DNA from: Symbiodinium natans
Taxonomy: Eukaryota; Sar; Dinophyceae; Suessiales; Symbiodiniaceae
DNA: 64,000 bases
Direction of reading: 5' to 3'
Assembly (NCBI GenBank): GCA_905221605.1
Contig: CAJNDS010002524.1
Coordinates: forward strand, 745,134-809,133
The notes beneath the pieces are model-generated. The model had not been told where the DNA came from, did not search any database, and saw nothing but the letters and a program-made list of their open reading frames with translations. A program made the position numbers and the translations under genes. Shown piece after piece: positions 32,041 through 42,915 of the stretch (its first letter is position 1; the number at the start of each line of letters is the position of its first letter).

Positions 32041-32636
32041 GCGAGGGATTTTGGGGTTTGAGAACCCTAAACCCTAAACCCTAAACCCGAAACCCTAAAC
32101 CCTAAACCCTAAACCCTGAACCCTGAACCCTAAACCCTAAACCCTGAACCCGAAACCCTAAACCCTAAACCCTAAACCCTACTCGGGGGTTCGGGGTCGA
32201 GGCTTAGAGGGTTCAGATTCCGAGGGACCTCTAAACTCATGTCAAAGGCTTCCAGGAGTTCCTCGAAAGCCACTTGAACTGGGAGGTTCACGGGTACATT
32301 GTAGGTGGTTTAGGGTTTGAGTTTAGGTTTAGGGTTTAGGGTTTAGGGTTTAGTGTTTAGGGTTTAGGGTTTAGGGTTTAGGGTTTATAGTTGGGGTTAG
32401 AAGTACCCGCCAAGAAAGCTTCGGAGAACCTGAGCCCTCGCATCGTGATTCTTTTCTTGCGGGTTGCGGGTGTAGGGGGTGTAGGGTTTTAGCCCCAAAC
32501 CCTCAACCCTAAAGCCTAAACCTAAACCCTAAACCCAAAATCCAAAGCCCTAAGCCCTAAACCCTAGACCCTAACCCTTAAACCCTAAACCCAGCACCTT
32601 ACATAAACCCATTACCCACCCGCCCAAAGCCTGAAG

Positions 32637-32669
32637 TTCGAGGTCCTGGCAGAGCTGGAGCGCCTCAAG
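32637..32669 (+). CDS. Micro-exon (FEVLAELERLK)
   Basis: A 33-nt exon ending in a strong GT donor CTCAAG|GTACG. It encodes FEVLAELERLK, a helix. The start may be 7 nt earlier (AAAG|C). Followed by a TTCAGGG array. Confidence 0.55.
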
Positions 32670-32691
32670 GTACGACTTGCTGGCTGGGGTT

Positions 32692-32900
32692 GGGTTCAGG
32701 GTTCAGGGTTCAGGGTTCAGGGTTCAGGGTTCAGGGTTCAGGGTTCAGGGTTCAGGGTTCAGGGTTCAGGGTTCAGGGTTTAGGGTTTAGGGTTTAGGGT
32801 TTAGGGTTTAGGGTTTAGGGTTTAGGGTTTAGGGTTTAGGGGCTTAGGGGCTTAGGGGGGGTTTGGGGTTTAGGGTTTAGGGTTTAGGGTTCAGGGTATG
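32692..32900. repeat. TTCAGGG block fused to a TTTAGGG block
   Basis: About 12 TTCAGGG units (32,692-32,778) run into TTTAGGG units. The single-base variant is homogeneous within its block, which suggests local unit amplification rather than random mutation. Confidence 0.95.
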
Positions 32901-32949
32901 TTTGATTGGGCCGTATTTGGGCAGGGCAGAGCTAGGAGTGGGAGCAGTA

Positions 32950-33108
32950 CTCTTAGACCCTTCGACCCCGAACCCCTAAGCCCTAGCCCTCCATCTCCAC
33001 ACCACCTAGGACCCTTAATTCCCTTTTTACAGGGTTTAGGTTCCCTTGTACGACCCTTGAAGCCAAAGAGGGGCACCCTCTATCTATTCCAGGCTACTCT
33101 TGGGTCTA
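32950..33108. mobile_element. Inverted-repeat element, CTAGACCCAAGAGTAG family
   Basis: Its right end GGCTACTCTTGGGTCTAG is the complement of left-end sequence ACTCTTAGACCC. Interior (CCTTAATTCCCTTTTTACAGGG) is shared with 14,617-14,741 and 60,893-61,000. Confidence 0.6.
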
Positions 33109-33385
33109 GCCGCCGAGCCCTAAAATGACCCGAAATTCGCCTCAGCCGTGCAGCCATAGAGCCCCCCTAAACCCAAACCAACCGCAAATCCCAAAGTCCG
33201 AATCCCAAACCGTAAGCCCTAATCCCCAAAAACCCTGTTCAGGGTTTACGGGGCTCAGTGGTTCAGGGTTTAGGTTTTAGGGTTGATGGTTCAGGGTTTA
33301 GGGGGGTTTAGGGTTTGTGGTTTCCCGAATTGTATATAAGCCCCTAGTTCCCGGGACCCAAATTATCCGCCTCCGTCTGAAAAAG

Positions 33386-33451
33386 GCCTGGCGAGCGCAG
33401 GCCGTTGGCGTGGAGGCGGAGAGCCACTCGGAGCGACGGGGAACGGATGAG
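33386..33451 (+). CDS. Probable exon (AWRAQAVGVEAESHSERRGT)
   Basis: The acceptor is AAAAG|GCC. It encodes AWRAQAVGVEAESHSERRGT then DE, with clear third-position G/C bias. The donor is G|GTTTT or the preceding GG. Confidence 0.55.
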
Positions 33452-33703
33452 GGTTTTTGGGGGTTTGAGGTTGGGATGTTCCCCCGGAATTCTAGCACCC
33501 CCTATTCAAAGCCCTATTAAGGACTGTCAGTGGGTTTTTGGGTTTGGGGTCTACGGGTAGGGGTTTTAAAGGCATTGGTGGTTTCTGAGTTTGGTTTTTA
33601 GGTTGTAGGGTTTACCCCAGAAGTCTAAAAGAGACCATGAGCGGTATTTGGTTTTTCGGGTTTGAGGGTTGAGGTTTCAGGCTTTTGGTTAGCAGTTGTG
33701 AAG

Positions 33704-33747
33704 GTCTCCCTCAAGACGCCATTCTGGCACTCGGAGCGGTTTGGGTT
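33704..33747 (+). CDS. Probable exon (VSLKTPFWHSERFG)
   Basis: The acceptor is GTGAAG|GTC and the donor GGGTT|GTCT. It encodes VSLKTPFWHSERFG. A second exon-like stretch follows at 33,941 (AWTQPLRPEFSIE) after CCCTAAA repeats. Confidence 0.5.
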
Positions 33748-34061
33748 GTCTTGCTGTGTGGCCTCTAAACCCTAAACCCTAAACCCTAAACCCTAAACCC
33801 TAAACCCTAAACCCTAAACCCTAAACCCTAAACCTTGTGAACCCCTTGAACCAATGAGAAAGCCATCAACCCTAAACCCTGAACCCTAAACCCTAAGCCC
33901 TAAACCCTAAACCCTAAACCCTCATCGAAACAGCACCCAGGCTTGGACACAGCCATTGAGGCCGGAGTTCAGCATTGAGGGTTCGTGAGGTTGCGGTTTT
34001 GGGGCGGTCTTGGGTTTCAGGTTCTATTTGAAGGGTTTGGGGGTTAGGGTTTAGGGTTTAA

Positions 34062-34195
34062 TGATCTTCAGGGTACTCATAACCCCAAGTATAACTTATA
34101 ACTGTACTTATAAGCCCCCTAAGTCCCCTAAGTACTCTAAGTAGGTTATATGCAGACTCATAATTGGGGTCATAAGTACCCATGAACCTCCAAGT
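34062..34195. mobile_element. Inverted-repeat element, CTTGGAGGTTCATG family
   Basis: The right end AAGTACCCATGAACCTCCAAGT is perfect; the left end is decayed (TTCAGGGTACTCATAACC). Typical interior CTTATAAGCCCCCTAAGTCC. Confidence 0.75.
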
Positions 34196-35089
34196 AGGGT
34201 TGAGGGTTGAGGGGCCAGTGTCCGGGGTTGGGGATGAGGGAAAAATCTGATCGCTGTACCGGTCTGACCATCCAGACAAATTTCAGGGAGCACATCATGC
34301 TGCAGCCCGGCCTCCCAACGGTGCGGATTGGGAATTCATGGACATGTTGTAGCCATTTGGCTAGATTTCCCACCATAAAGCTTTCATTTCCCCCCTCCCC
34401 GCCCCCCCAATTCCACCCACAGAACCAGGAGCCTAAGTAGCGACGATCTATCTCTTGTAAAGTGGAACCTAGACTGCACTACCTTGCCAGAATCGAAGAG
34501 GTCACCGTGCTACAGAACTACACCCATCCTATACCCCAATCCCTGAAGCCAAAGCGCCGGGCTGTAAGGATGCGGACTGTGGCTGTCCTTGACTCACATC
34601 TGAAACAGGAAGCTTCCCCGCGAGAAAGCCACGGTATTGTTATTATTGTTCCAATTGTTATTGTTGCTGTTCTTAATATGATAGCTATCGTTATGCATGA
34701 GTATATGAATGCTCATATAATTGCTTTCGTAACGATAAGTATCACCGATTCTGAGATCGTCCTGTGCGCCTTGGAACCCTAATGCTTGCCGCTGCATGCT
34801 GACTTCTGATTAGCAACGCCCCCGCCATCCCCACATCACAGTCTCCCAAGGCAGTTGGCCAAGTGACCCGGGCAAAGATTTGTTTAGGGTTTTAGGGTTT
34901 AGGGTTTAGGGTTTAGGGTTTAGGGTTTAGGGTTTAGGGTTTAGGGTTTGTTAAGTGACCCAAACCGTGCTGGAGTCGGATTTGCTAGGTGGCCGCAAAA
35001 AGATCTGCTAAGCGACCCGGGCACCAACCCTAAACCCTAAACCCTAAACCCTAAACCCCAAACCCCCCTGCTCAGCGAAACCTCGCAAG

Positions 35090-35146
35090 GCCCTGGTGTT
35101 CGCCCTTCGCTGCCCACCACAGCCGAGGGTGGAGGAGCCCAGTGAG
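35090..35146 (+). CDS. Exon (ALVFALRCPPQPRVEEPSE)
   Basis: A phase-0 exon with acceptor CGCAAG|GCC and GC donor GAG|GCAC. It encodes ALVFALRCPPQPRVEEPSE. Joins in phase to the exon at 35,300. Confidence 0.65.
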
Positions 35147-35299
35147 GCACTACCCACTCAGGGGCCTACCCATGAACCCCCAAGTACACCCCAGACCCTA
35201 GACCCTATACCCGAAACCCCAAACCCAAAACCCTAAACCCTAAACCCTAAACCCTAAACCCTAAACCCTGTGAGCTCAATCCCTTCCACCGACTGAGAG

Positions 35300-35377
35300 G
35301 CCTGGAAGGAATGGGCATCCCTGGCTGTGGCCTTCGTCGATGCAACGCGACACCAGCGGATTGAGGAGGACTTCTGA
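35300..35377 (+). CDS. Apparent terminal exon with stop (AWKEWASLAVAF...)
   Basis: The acceptor is GAGAG|GCC, phase 0. It encodes AWKEWASLAVAFVDATRHQR then IEEDF and TGA at 35,375-35,377. This is the best-supported end of the unrecognised gene lying between about 30 and 35.4 kb. Confidence 0.65.
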   Translation, partial: AWKEWASLAVAFVDATRHQRIEEDF

Positions 35378-35689
35378 GCGTTTGAGGTTTTTAGGGCTTT
35401 AGGGCTGAGGGTTTAGTGTTTGAGGGTTTCAGGGTTTTCGGGCTTTATAAGGTCAGGGATTTGGGGTTTAGTGTTTGAGGGTTTTGTGTTTTTAGGGCTT
35501 TAGAAGGGTTTGGGGTTTAGGGATTTGCGGTCAGGGTTTAGGGTTTCAGGGTTTTAGGGTTTTAGGCCTAGGCTTTAGGAGTAGGACTCAGGGCTTAGGA
35601 TGTAAGACTTCGAATATAGGCGCCCCCTGTGGCATCCTTCCTTCGCCTTGACAGGGCCCATGAATGTATTCCAGTCTGCTGGGGAACCC

Positions 35690-35975
35690 TAAACCCTAAA
35701 CCCTAAACCCTAAACCCACAACCCTAAACCCTAAACCCTAAACCCTAAACCCTAAACCCTAAACCCTAAACCCTAAACCCTAAGCCCTAAACCCTAAACC
35801 CTAAACCCCCTAAACCCTAAACCCTAAACCCTAAACCCTAAACCCTAAACCCTAAACCCTAAACCCTAAACCCTAAACCCTAAACCCTAAACCCTAAACC
35901 CTAAACCCTAAACCCTAAACCCTAAACCCTAAACCCTAAACCCTAACCCTAAACCCTAAACCCTAAACCCTAAAT
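35690..35975. repeat. Longest CCCTAAA array (about 285 bp)
   Basis: About 40 CCCTAAA units with few variants, ending about 20 bp before exon 35,995. Confidence 0.97.
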
Positions 35976-35994
35976 GGGCTGGCAAGCTTAAGAG

Positions 35995-36081
35995 GAGTCG
36001 CCTGAAGAGCACGAGGGTGACCTCAGCGGCAGCGACACGCGAGAGAGGGAAGGCTCTGTCGAGGACTGCTGGAACCTTCAT
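35995..36081 (+). CDS. Acidic exon (ESPEEHEGDLSGSDTREREG)
   Basis: A phase-0, 87-nt exon with acceptor AAGAG|GAG and GT donor CAT|GTGG. It encodes ESPEEHEGDLSGSDTREREG then SVEDCWNLH. First of a series of acidic exons; unrecognised protein. Confidence 0.7.
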
Positions 36082-36316
36082 GTGGGTGTTGGTAGGGTTT
36101 AGGGTTTAGGGTTCAGGGTTAAGGGTTTAGGGTTTAGGGTTTAGGGTTTAAGGTTCTTTGCAGATGCCCCTTTTCTTTTGAACATGGCCACCTGGGCCGA
36201 TCTGGAACAGTCAGAAATATCTGCTCACCTGGCTGATGGAAAGTTGCGAAGGACAGTAGCGGTTCAGGGCTTCATCTCCCCACATATGACCCACACCCAA
36301 ACAGCACGCTTCGCAG

Positions 36317-36395
36317 GACGAACTTCGCGAGCCTCCCCAGGAAGAGGTGGAGGGCGAGGCAGACCATGCCGATGAGGCAGACCTGGAGTTGGAGG
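36317..36395 (+). CDS. Acidic exon (DELREPPQEEVEGEADHADE)
   Basis: The acceptor is CGCAG|GAC and the donor GAGG|GTGAGG. It encodes DELREPPQEEVEGEADHADE then ADLELE. Exit phase by GT is 1, which does not fit the next exon's phase 0, so an exon may be missing or another donor used. A poly-G run at 36,426-36,443 follows. Confidence 0.7.
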
Positions 36396-36667
36396 GTGAG
36401 GCATAGGGGGGCTTTGCCGAAATTGGGGGGGGGGGGGGGGGGGGTACCTTCTTGGGGGGGTGCTTTTTTTAGGGCAACCTACTCTTTTGGAGGGGTCTAT
36501 ATTAGCGGTCCCCTTTTCTCGTAAACCCCCATATGACCCAAAACCCTAAACCCTAAAACCCTGAAACCTTAAACCCTAAACCCTAAACCCTAAACCCTAA
36601 ACCCTAAACCCTAAACCCTAAACCCTAAACCCTAAACCCTAAACCCTAAACCCTAAACCCTGAGCAG

Positions 36668-36787
36668 GCGGACATGGAGGTGGAGATGGCCACACATCTT
36701 GCCGAGGATGCGCAGGCGGAACGGGAGCTGACGGCACACTTCGAGGAGGAGGAGGAGGAGGCAGAAGTGGAGTCCATCCAGGCCATG
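36668..36787 (+). CDS. Acidic exon with Glu run (ADMEVEMATHLAED...)
   Basis: A phase-0, 120-nt exon with acceptor GCAG|GCG and GT donor ATG|GTGT. It encodes ADMEVEMATHLAEDAQAERE, then LTAHFEEEEEEAEVESIQAM. Predicted charged helix. Perfect CCCTAAA array before, TTTAGGG array after. Confidence 0.75.
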
Positions 36788-36999
36788 GTGTGGTTTAGGG
36801 TTTAGGGTTTAGGGTTTAGGGTTTAGGGTATGGGGTTTAGGGTTTAGGGTTTAGGGTTTAGGGTTTAGGGTTTAGGGGATGGGGGGTCCCAGATTGCCTT
36901 CTGAAATTGATTAGTTGCTTGCAAAGTTCATAGAACCCGGAACCGCGATGCCTAAGGTTCATCTACACCCTCTTTTTGTAACCCTGCAATGCCAAGGAC

Positions 37000-37480
37000 C
37001 TCGTTTCTTGCGTTGTTAAGGGCTCTCGTGTACCACATTGCCGCGCCCTGTATGCTCAACATACACCTACTCGTCGGGAAGTTGCCACTGACACCCGCCG
37101 CTTCCAAGTCTGTAACGGCGCGGGAGCTTCAAAATCCTTGGTGATCGAACGTTTTAGGGATTGCAGTATCTGTTGGAAGCCCAAAACTGGCTACCCAGAG
37201 AGCTCAATACCCCTTAACAAAGCACCATAGTTTAGATTCTAGTAGGGGTTCTTCATGTTGTTTACTGCAGGTTCTTTGATTAAGGGGGTAATTCTTGGGC
37301 TCTTTGGGTACCCCAGTATGGTGGCACCGGCTACCGAGGCGGAGGTATTTCCAGGGCTCTCAAATGACAAATAAGGTGACTCCTGCACCCTGAAAGCTAC
37401 CCAGATCCTTAATAGACTTAAGTTCCCATACAATATTCACGAACCCAAAGCATGGAACCACATTTAAGGCGTAAGTGTAA
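37000..37480. other. Repeat-free stretch, no gene assigned
   Basis: About 480 bp without telomeric units. The part 37,035-37,140 has exon-like composition (HIAAPCMLNIHLLVGKLPLT) but I could not place both splice sites. Confidence 0.35.
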
Positions 37481-37991
37481 GCTTTGTGCAGACTCAGGAA
37501 ACGGTGCTCAAGCAAGCAACCAAGTACATGTTCTCCCTGAACCGCAACTGAGAACCAGTAGGTAAGTCCTCTGAACCAGAGGTGGAAGGTAAGGCACGGC
37601 TATACCTCAACGCTTAGGGTGTCTAGGCCTTAGGGTTTAGGCTATTAGGGTTAGTTGTACCTCCCTGCTTCATTTGTTTTTGGGGGGAGAGCCGCACTAA
37701 AACCAATCCGGAAACCCCAAAACCTTATTCCCTTCTGAGCCGTTACGCGGGCTCCAAGGACTCTTGCTTCCAGGCTTCTTGGGCCAGAGGCCATACTACA
37801 TAAGGTTTTGGGGGCCTAATTCGCGCCTAAGGGACCCTTAAGGCCCGAAGCCTTAAACCCTAAACCCTAGCCCTACACACCCTAACCCCTAAGCCAACCC
37901 AAACCCCAAACCCCAAACCCTAAACCCTAAACCCTAAACCCTAAACCCTAAACCCTAAACCCTAAACTGTAAACCCTGAGGGTTCCCCGCC

Positions 37992-38072
37992 AAAAGGTTC
38001 CAGGACCGGTCGCGCAAGCTCCGCCCTCGCTGGGCGCTGCTGGCGCTGAGCCAAAGCAGCAGGAGGCGCGAA
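37992..38072 (+). CDS. Probable exon after AAAAG acceptor
   Basis: Two frames are open: FQDRSRKLRPRWALLALSQS and VPGPVAQAPPSLGAAGAEPK. The second resembles the Pro/Glu repeats of the 41-45 kb exons; neither is certain. Confidence 0.4.
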
Positions 38073-38747
38073 ATTTGCTACTAGGGTTTAAGGTTTAGGG
38101 TTTAGGGTTTAGGGTTTAGGGTTTAGGGTTCAGGGTTTATGGTTTAGGGTGTAGGGTTTAGGGTTTAGGATGGTAGGCCCTTGGGACATTTCGTCTTTCC
38201 TTCATTGGGTTCAAGAGGACCATACTCAGGAATATTTGCCGAGGGTTTTCAGGTCCATCCTAGTTGCTTAACCTTGGGGCCGACATGAACCCTAAAATTG
38301 GGGTCATATACCCTATACTACTAGAATTCCTATTAAGGTATATGAACCATAAACCCCTTTAGGGTTCATTTCGTCCCCAAGGAAGACCTCACCAATAATC
38401 GAAAATGTTCTTCCTTGCAAGGGCAATATAGGAAGTAGGGTTTAGGGTTTAGGCGGTTTAGGATTTGGGGTTTTGGGGGGTTCTTAAGCACATCGTAGTT
38501 TGCAGGGCTTCCGGCAGCTGAGGGGTTGAGACTTTATAGGGGTTTAGGGTATTTAGACTTTATAGGGGTTTGGGGTGCGTAGAGATTGGGTTGGGGGTTG
38601 GGGGGGGGGGGGATGGGGACGTTGAAGGTTATTCGTGTACGGTTTGGTTTAGAATGCAAGGGACATGGGGGGTTTCCAGACCTTAGGGGGTTAGGCTTTA
38701 TAGGGTTTAGGGTTCAGGGTTTGGGGTCTTCAATTTACATCTTAGGT

Positions 38748-38850
38748 TGGGATGTTCCCCTCGTGTTCTGACAGTCCTCAATAGGGATTATCATGGGGGG
38801 GGTACTAGAATCCCAATTCAGCACTGCTAGTATAAGGGCGACATCCCAAT
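38748..38850. mobile_element. Inverted-repeat element, TTGGGATGTTCCCC family
   Basis: Left TTGGGATGTTCCCCTCGTG, right AAGGGCGACATCCCAA. Shared interior ACAGTCCTCAATAGGGATTAT. Other copies at 48,149-48,222 and 54,768-54,876, with single ends at 12,754 and 33,471. Confidence 0.8.
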
Positions 38851-39090
38851 CCTGAACCCGGAGGATGGTAGAGCCAAGGTTTTCCCATTCTTTTACCTTT
38901 TGAAGCCCCGAGAAGTGGGGCTTGGGAGCCTGGCATCAGCATTCAAAATTTCACGGGTTCGGGGCTGGATCTGTGCATGGTTTTATACCCTAAACCCTAG
39001 CCCTGAACCTTAAACCCGAAACCCTAAACCCTGTCCTTGGGGCTTCGGGGCTTCACCCTTTTAGTTCTCCCCGGCGAGGCGCCCCGCCAG

Positions 39091-39156
39091 GCATTCTACG
39101 CTCAACTCGGCGTACGGCTCCGCCACTTGGGAGAACTGCGAGGGTCGATAGCCCAG
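39091..39156 (+). CDS. Exon (AFYAQLGVRLRHLGELRG)
   Basis: A phase-0, 66-nt exon with acceptor CGCCAG|GCA and GT donor CAG|GTGG. It encodes AFYAQLGVRLRHLGELRGSI then AQ; clearly coding. Confidence 0.7.
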
Positions 39157-39500
39157 GTGGCACCGAATCACTTTGTGGGTTTAGGGATGTTTAGGGCTTA
39201 GGGTTTACGGTTTAGGGTTTAGCGATTGTGGGTTTAGGGTCTCCCCCCCAAAAAAAGAAACATGCCCTTATTATGATGTGGTCAGTGTTAAGTCTTAAGT
39301 TGATGGCGCCAAACCTTATACGCCTTCTACGCGAAACCACAAATATACCCTCGATGTACACGAAACGTTAAACTCTGAACCATATACCCTAAACTCTAAG
39401 CCCTATGCCCCACACGCTAAAGCTTCGGGTTTAGGGCTTCGGGCTTATAAGCTTAGGGTTTAGGGTTTCGGGTTTAGGTACCGGAGAGCTGAGGCAAAAG

Positions 39501-39570
39501 GGAGGTGGTGCCTGAGCGCGTGGAGCCTCTGGACCCTGTCAGCGGACCTCCCCGTGGACCTGCGGGGCAA
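39501..39570 (+). CDS. Probable exon (EVVPERVEPLDPVSGPPRGP)
   Basis: The acceptor is AAAAG|G and the GT donor CAA|GTGC. It encodes EVVPERVEPLDPVSGPPRGP then AGQ. Proline/glutamate-rich like the downstream tandem exons. Confidence 0.55.
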
Positions 39571-39821
39571 GTGCTGGAGACTGGGCAACAAAGTTCCTTA
39601 GGGGTACTTGGGAAAGATTTTTTTAATTTTTGGGCACTCTATATAATTCCTAAGAAACAGCTAAAACCATGATTTTTGCTATTTTGGGGGCACTATAATT
39701 CCTGAGAAACAGCTAGAATTTTATGTTCTGCTAGGGTTCCAAGTTCAGTACAGGTTCCAGCAGCTTGGATCCTCGGTAGCCTAGTGGCGCCCTTTTCCCT
39801 TGTTCTTTTTTTTGGGGGGGG

Positions 39822-39900
39822 GAGCTCTTGGCTCCCTTATAAAGCTACCAACCCCAAAAAGGGGGGGCCCTTGTTATGATATGGCTCCTGGGCTGCCAAG
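39822..39900. mobile_element. Inverted-repeat element, TCCCTTATAAAG family, forms intron 3' end
   Basis: The block GCTCCCTTATAAAGCTACCA...GTTATGATATGGCTCCTGGGCT is shared with 18,385-18,455 and 60,727-60,795. It ends directly at the AAG acceptor of exon 39,901. Confidence 0.6.
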
Positions 39901-40017
39901 GATCTGTTGGTGCCTCCGCCTCTGCTGATTCCGGATGTCGGATGCAGAGACGTGGAAGACGTGGGAGACCTGGTGGACGAGCCCTGCCTGCACCCGCTGG
40001 ACGTGCCGAGGCTGCAA
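39901..40017 (+). CDS. Exon (DLLVPPPLLIPDVGCRDVED)
   Basis: A phase-0, 117-nt exon with acceptor CCAAG|GAT and GC donor CAA|GCCA. It encodes DLLVPPPLLIPDVGCRDVED then VGDLVDEPCLHPLDVPRLQ. One of the longer exons of the region. Confidence 0.7.
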
Positions 40018-40270
40018 GCCAGTACTACTTCGGAGTTCACCTTTTTGTTAATGCCTTTTTTATGGTTTATAGTAGGGTTTTTTGGTTTTGCATGTAGTCC
40101 TACTACAAAGACAAGGTTGACTGTTTTCGGGCTAGGGTATTCAGCCCCTATAAACGCCGCCGTCAGCAGAATTTCTGGCATGTGTCTGAAGTCCAACCCC
40201 CCCCCCCCCGGATTAGGGTTTAGGGTTTAGGGTTTGCCTCCTGTGTTTAGAATTGCTCTGCCCTTGAGAG

Positions 40271-40366
40271 GCAGAAAAAGCGCAGGAGCACTGCGCTAGC
40301 CCACGCCGCCAGGGCCACAACCAGGCCCGGAAATGGACGACTTGGGAAGCTTTCCATGCCGAGCCA
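40271..40366 (+). CDS. Exon (AEKAQEHCASPRRQGHNQAR)
   Basis: The acceptor is GAGAG|GCA. The phase-0 frame reads AEKAQEHCASPRRQGHNQAR then KWTTWEAFHAEP. The alternative frame RQKKRRSTALAHAA is also open. The 3' end is approximate. Confidence 0.5.
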
Positions 40367-40539
40367 ACAAAAACCCCGTAATTCTGATTGTTCAGCCCTT
40401 AGCTTTTTCCTTCCGGAAACCTACTTGTGGCGTCCCTCGACAACTAAAAACCCCAAACCCTAAACCCGGCCCAGCACCCCTCACTTCTGTTGGGGCAGGC
40501 GGGTGCAGTCGACAAGCCCCAGTGCCATTTTCGGGGGGG

Positions 40540-40725
40540 AGGGGGAAGTTTGGCCCGCAGGGGTGGGGGAGGGGGAAGTTGGGGGGGGGGGGGGGTTGGT
40601 GGGGGGTGGGGGGGGGGGTGGGGGGGGTGTGGGGGGGGGTGGGGGGGGGTGGGGGGGGTGGGGGGGGGTGGGGGGGGGGGTGGGGGGGGGGGGGGGGGTG
40701 GGGTGGGGGGGGGGGAGGGGAGGGG
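40540..40725. repeat. Poly-G tract with isolated T (GGGGGT)n
   Basis: About 185 bp of G interrupted only by T and a few A. Strong G-quadruplex potential on the + strand. Open frames through it are artefacts. Confidence 0.95.
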
Positions 40726-41082
40726 GAAGTTCCCGAAGTTGGGTTTAGGGCTTAGGGGTACTTATTTCGGATGAGATTAGTTTGGCACATACAGACTCCA
40801 TACGCATGCAGCCCGAAACCGTTCTACTCGGAAAGTGCTTGAGATTTCAATCTTGGGGTTACATGGTCCCGCAATATGGGCCCTTAAAAGGGAACCCCTT
40901 TTGTACCCCTTATATACACCCCAGAAAACTAAGGGCCCGTTCAAGCCCTAAACCCTAAACCCTAAACCCTAAACCCCAAACCCTAAACCCTAAACCCCAA
41001 ACCCTAAACCCTATACCCTAAACCCTAAACCCTAAACCCTAAACCCTAAACCCTAAAAACCCTAAACCCTAAACCGGCTCAG

Positions 41083-41154
41083 ATGGCCCCCGACCTCGTG
41101 CCCGTCCCGGAGCCGCCAGAGCTGGCGCCCTTATTGGCACCCGAGGATGCGGAG
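41083..41154 (+). CDS. Tandem repeat exon 1 (24 aa)
   Basis: The acceptor is CTCAG|ATG and the GT donor GAG|GTAC, phase 0. It encodes MAPDLVPVPEPPELAPLLAP then EDAE. First of seven homologous exons. Confidence 0.8.
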
Positions 41155-41549
41155 GTACGGTTGGAGGCGCGGGGGTGGGGGTTTAGGGTTTAGGGTTTAT
41201 AAGGGTTTAGGGTTTTGGGTTTTGGGTTCAGGTTTTAGGGTTTAGGGTTTAGGGAGTTTAGGGCTGAACAATCGGAACGCCTCCGCAAGGACAAGAGTCC
41301 CGAATCCCTTGAACTTGCCGCTTGTTGGTTCATGCCCCCCCCCCCCCCCCCCCGCGACACTTTCACAGTAGGAAGCTGTCGTTTTGGGAATTGAACTCTC
41401 ATCTCCAAACCATCAAAGGGGAAAGCCTCGCAAACCCTCAATCCTAAACCCTAAACCCTAAGTCCTGATCCCTGAATCCTAAACCCTATATCCTAAACCC
41501 TAAACCCTAAACCTTAAACCCCTAAATCCTCAATCCTAAGCCGCCTCAG

Positions 41550-41618
41550 ATGGCCCCCGGCCTGGTGCCCGTCCCGGAGCCGCCAGAGTTGGCGCCCTTG
41601 GTGCCTGAGCCTGCAGAG
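41550..41618 (+). CDS. Tandem repeat exon 2 (23 aa)
   Basis: CTCAG|ATG ... GAG|GTGC, phase 0. It encodes MAPGLVPVPEPPELAPLVPE then PAE. The upstream intronic 10 bases (CCGCCTCAGA) are also conserved with exon 3. Confidence 0.85.
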
Positions 41619-41779
41619 GTGCGATTGCGCAGGGTTGGGTTTCGGGTTTAGGGCTAGGGTTTAGGGTTTAGGGTTTAGGGTTGGAAAATCGGAATGCCTC
41701 CCAAATGACAACAAGAATCCCAAATCCCTTGAACCTGCCGCTAAGTCTCCGCTAAGTCCTCAAGCCTCAGCCGCCTCAG

Positions 41780-41848
41780 ATGGCCCCTGGCCCGGTGCCC
41801 GACCCGGAGCTGCCAGAGTTGGTGCTCTTGACGCCCGAGCCTGCAGAG
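41780..41848 (+). CDS. Tandem repeat exon 3 (23 aa)
   Basis: CTCAG|ATG ... GAG|GTAC, phase 0. It encodes MAPGPVPDPELPELVLLTPE then PAE. The exon 2-3 intron (161 bp) is the shortest of the array and shares flanking text with the exon 1-2 intron. Confidence 0.85.
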
Positions 41849-42831
41849 GTACGATGACACAGGGTGTGTAAACACTGGCTTAGGGTTGAGGGTTTAGGTT
41901 TAGGGCTTAGGGTTTAGGTTTAGGGTTTAGGGTTTAGGGTTTGGGGTTTGGGGTTTGGGGTTTGGGGAGGGTTCAGAGTTTAGGGTTTAGGTTTAAGTTT
42001 AGGGTTTGTAAGGGTGTAGCGTGTATAGGGGTTAGGGGTTGAGGTTCAAACGTCTAAACGTGTCGCGCCACGGAGCGGCTCGATCTGCAGAAGGTGTTTT
42101 TGTTCCCTAAATTTACTAAAGCCTGCACACTAAACCCCAAACCCTAAACGAGGCATCTTAAACCCTAAACCCTAAACCCTAAACCCTAAACCCTAAACCC
42201 TAAACCCTAAACCCTAAACCCTAAACCCTAAACCCTAAACCCTAAACCCTAAACCTAAACCCTAAACCCTAAACCCAGTTCCTCTGAGCGCCCGAAGTAG
42301 CTCTTTGGGCTCCTTCTGGGGATTGAGGGTTTCAGGGTCGACAGGGAGGCTGCCTCTGTCGCCGCCCAAAGGGATCCTATTTATTCACATGCCCGGAATG
42401 CGGTTCAGGGTTTGGGGCTTAGGGTTCAGGGTTTAGGGTTTAGGGTTTGGGGTTGAGGGTTCAGGGTTTAGGGTACCCGGATGGGCTATTAGGCCCTACA
42501 ATCCCCATAGTCAACCCTATAAAGACCTTGTTTAAGAGGCTATAGGGTATAATCGCCCATGCCCATGCAGGCGCTTGTTGGTATATGTACCCGGAACACG
42601 TTCAAAGCTCGAAGCTTTGTCCTGCAATGGTTTATGCAAGAAATGTGTCCCCTTACTACAGGAGAATCCCTGTGAACCCTCAACTCTCAACCCTAAACCC
42701 TAAACCCTAAACCCTAAACCCTAAACCCTAACCCCCAAACCCCAAACCCTAAGCCCTAAACCCTCAACCCTCAACCCTAAACCCTAAACCCTAAGCCCTA
42801 AGCCCTAAACCCTAAACCCAACCTACGTCAG

Positions 42832-42915
42832 ATGGCCCCCGGCCTGGTGCCCGTGCCCGAGCCACCGGAGCTGGCGCCCGAGCTGGCGCCGGAGTTGGCG
42901 CCGGAGCCGCCGGAG
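42832..42915 (+). CDS. Tandem repeat exon 4 (28 aa, internally expanded)
   Basis: GTCAG|ATG ... GAG|GCGC (GC donor), phase 0. It encodes MAPGLVPVPEPPELAPELAP then ELAPEPPE: ELAP is repeated three times, so the exon itself has expanded. Confidence 0.8.
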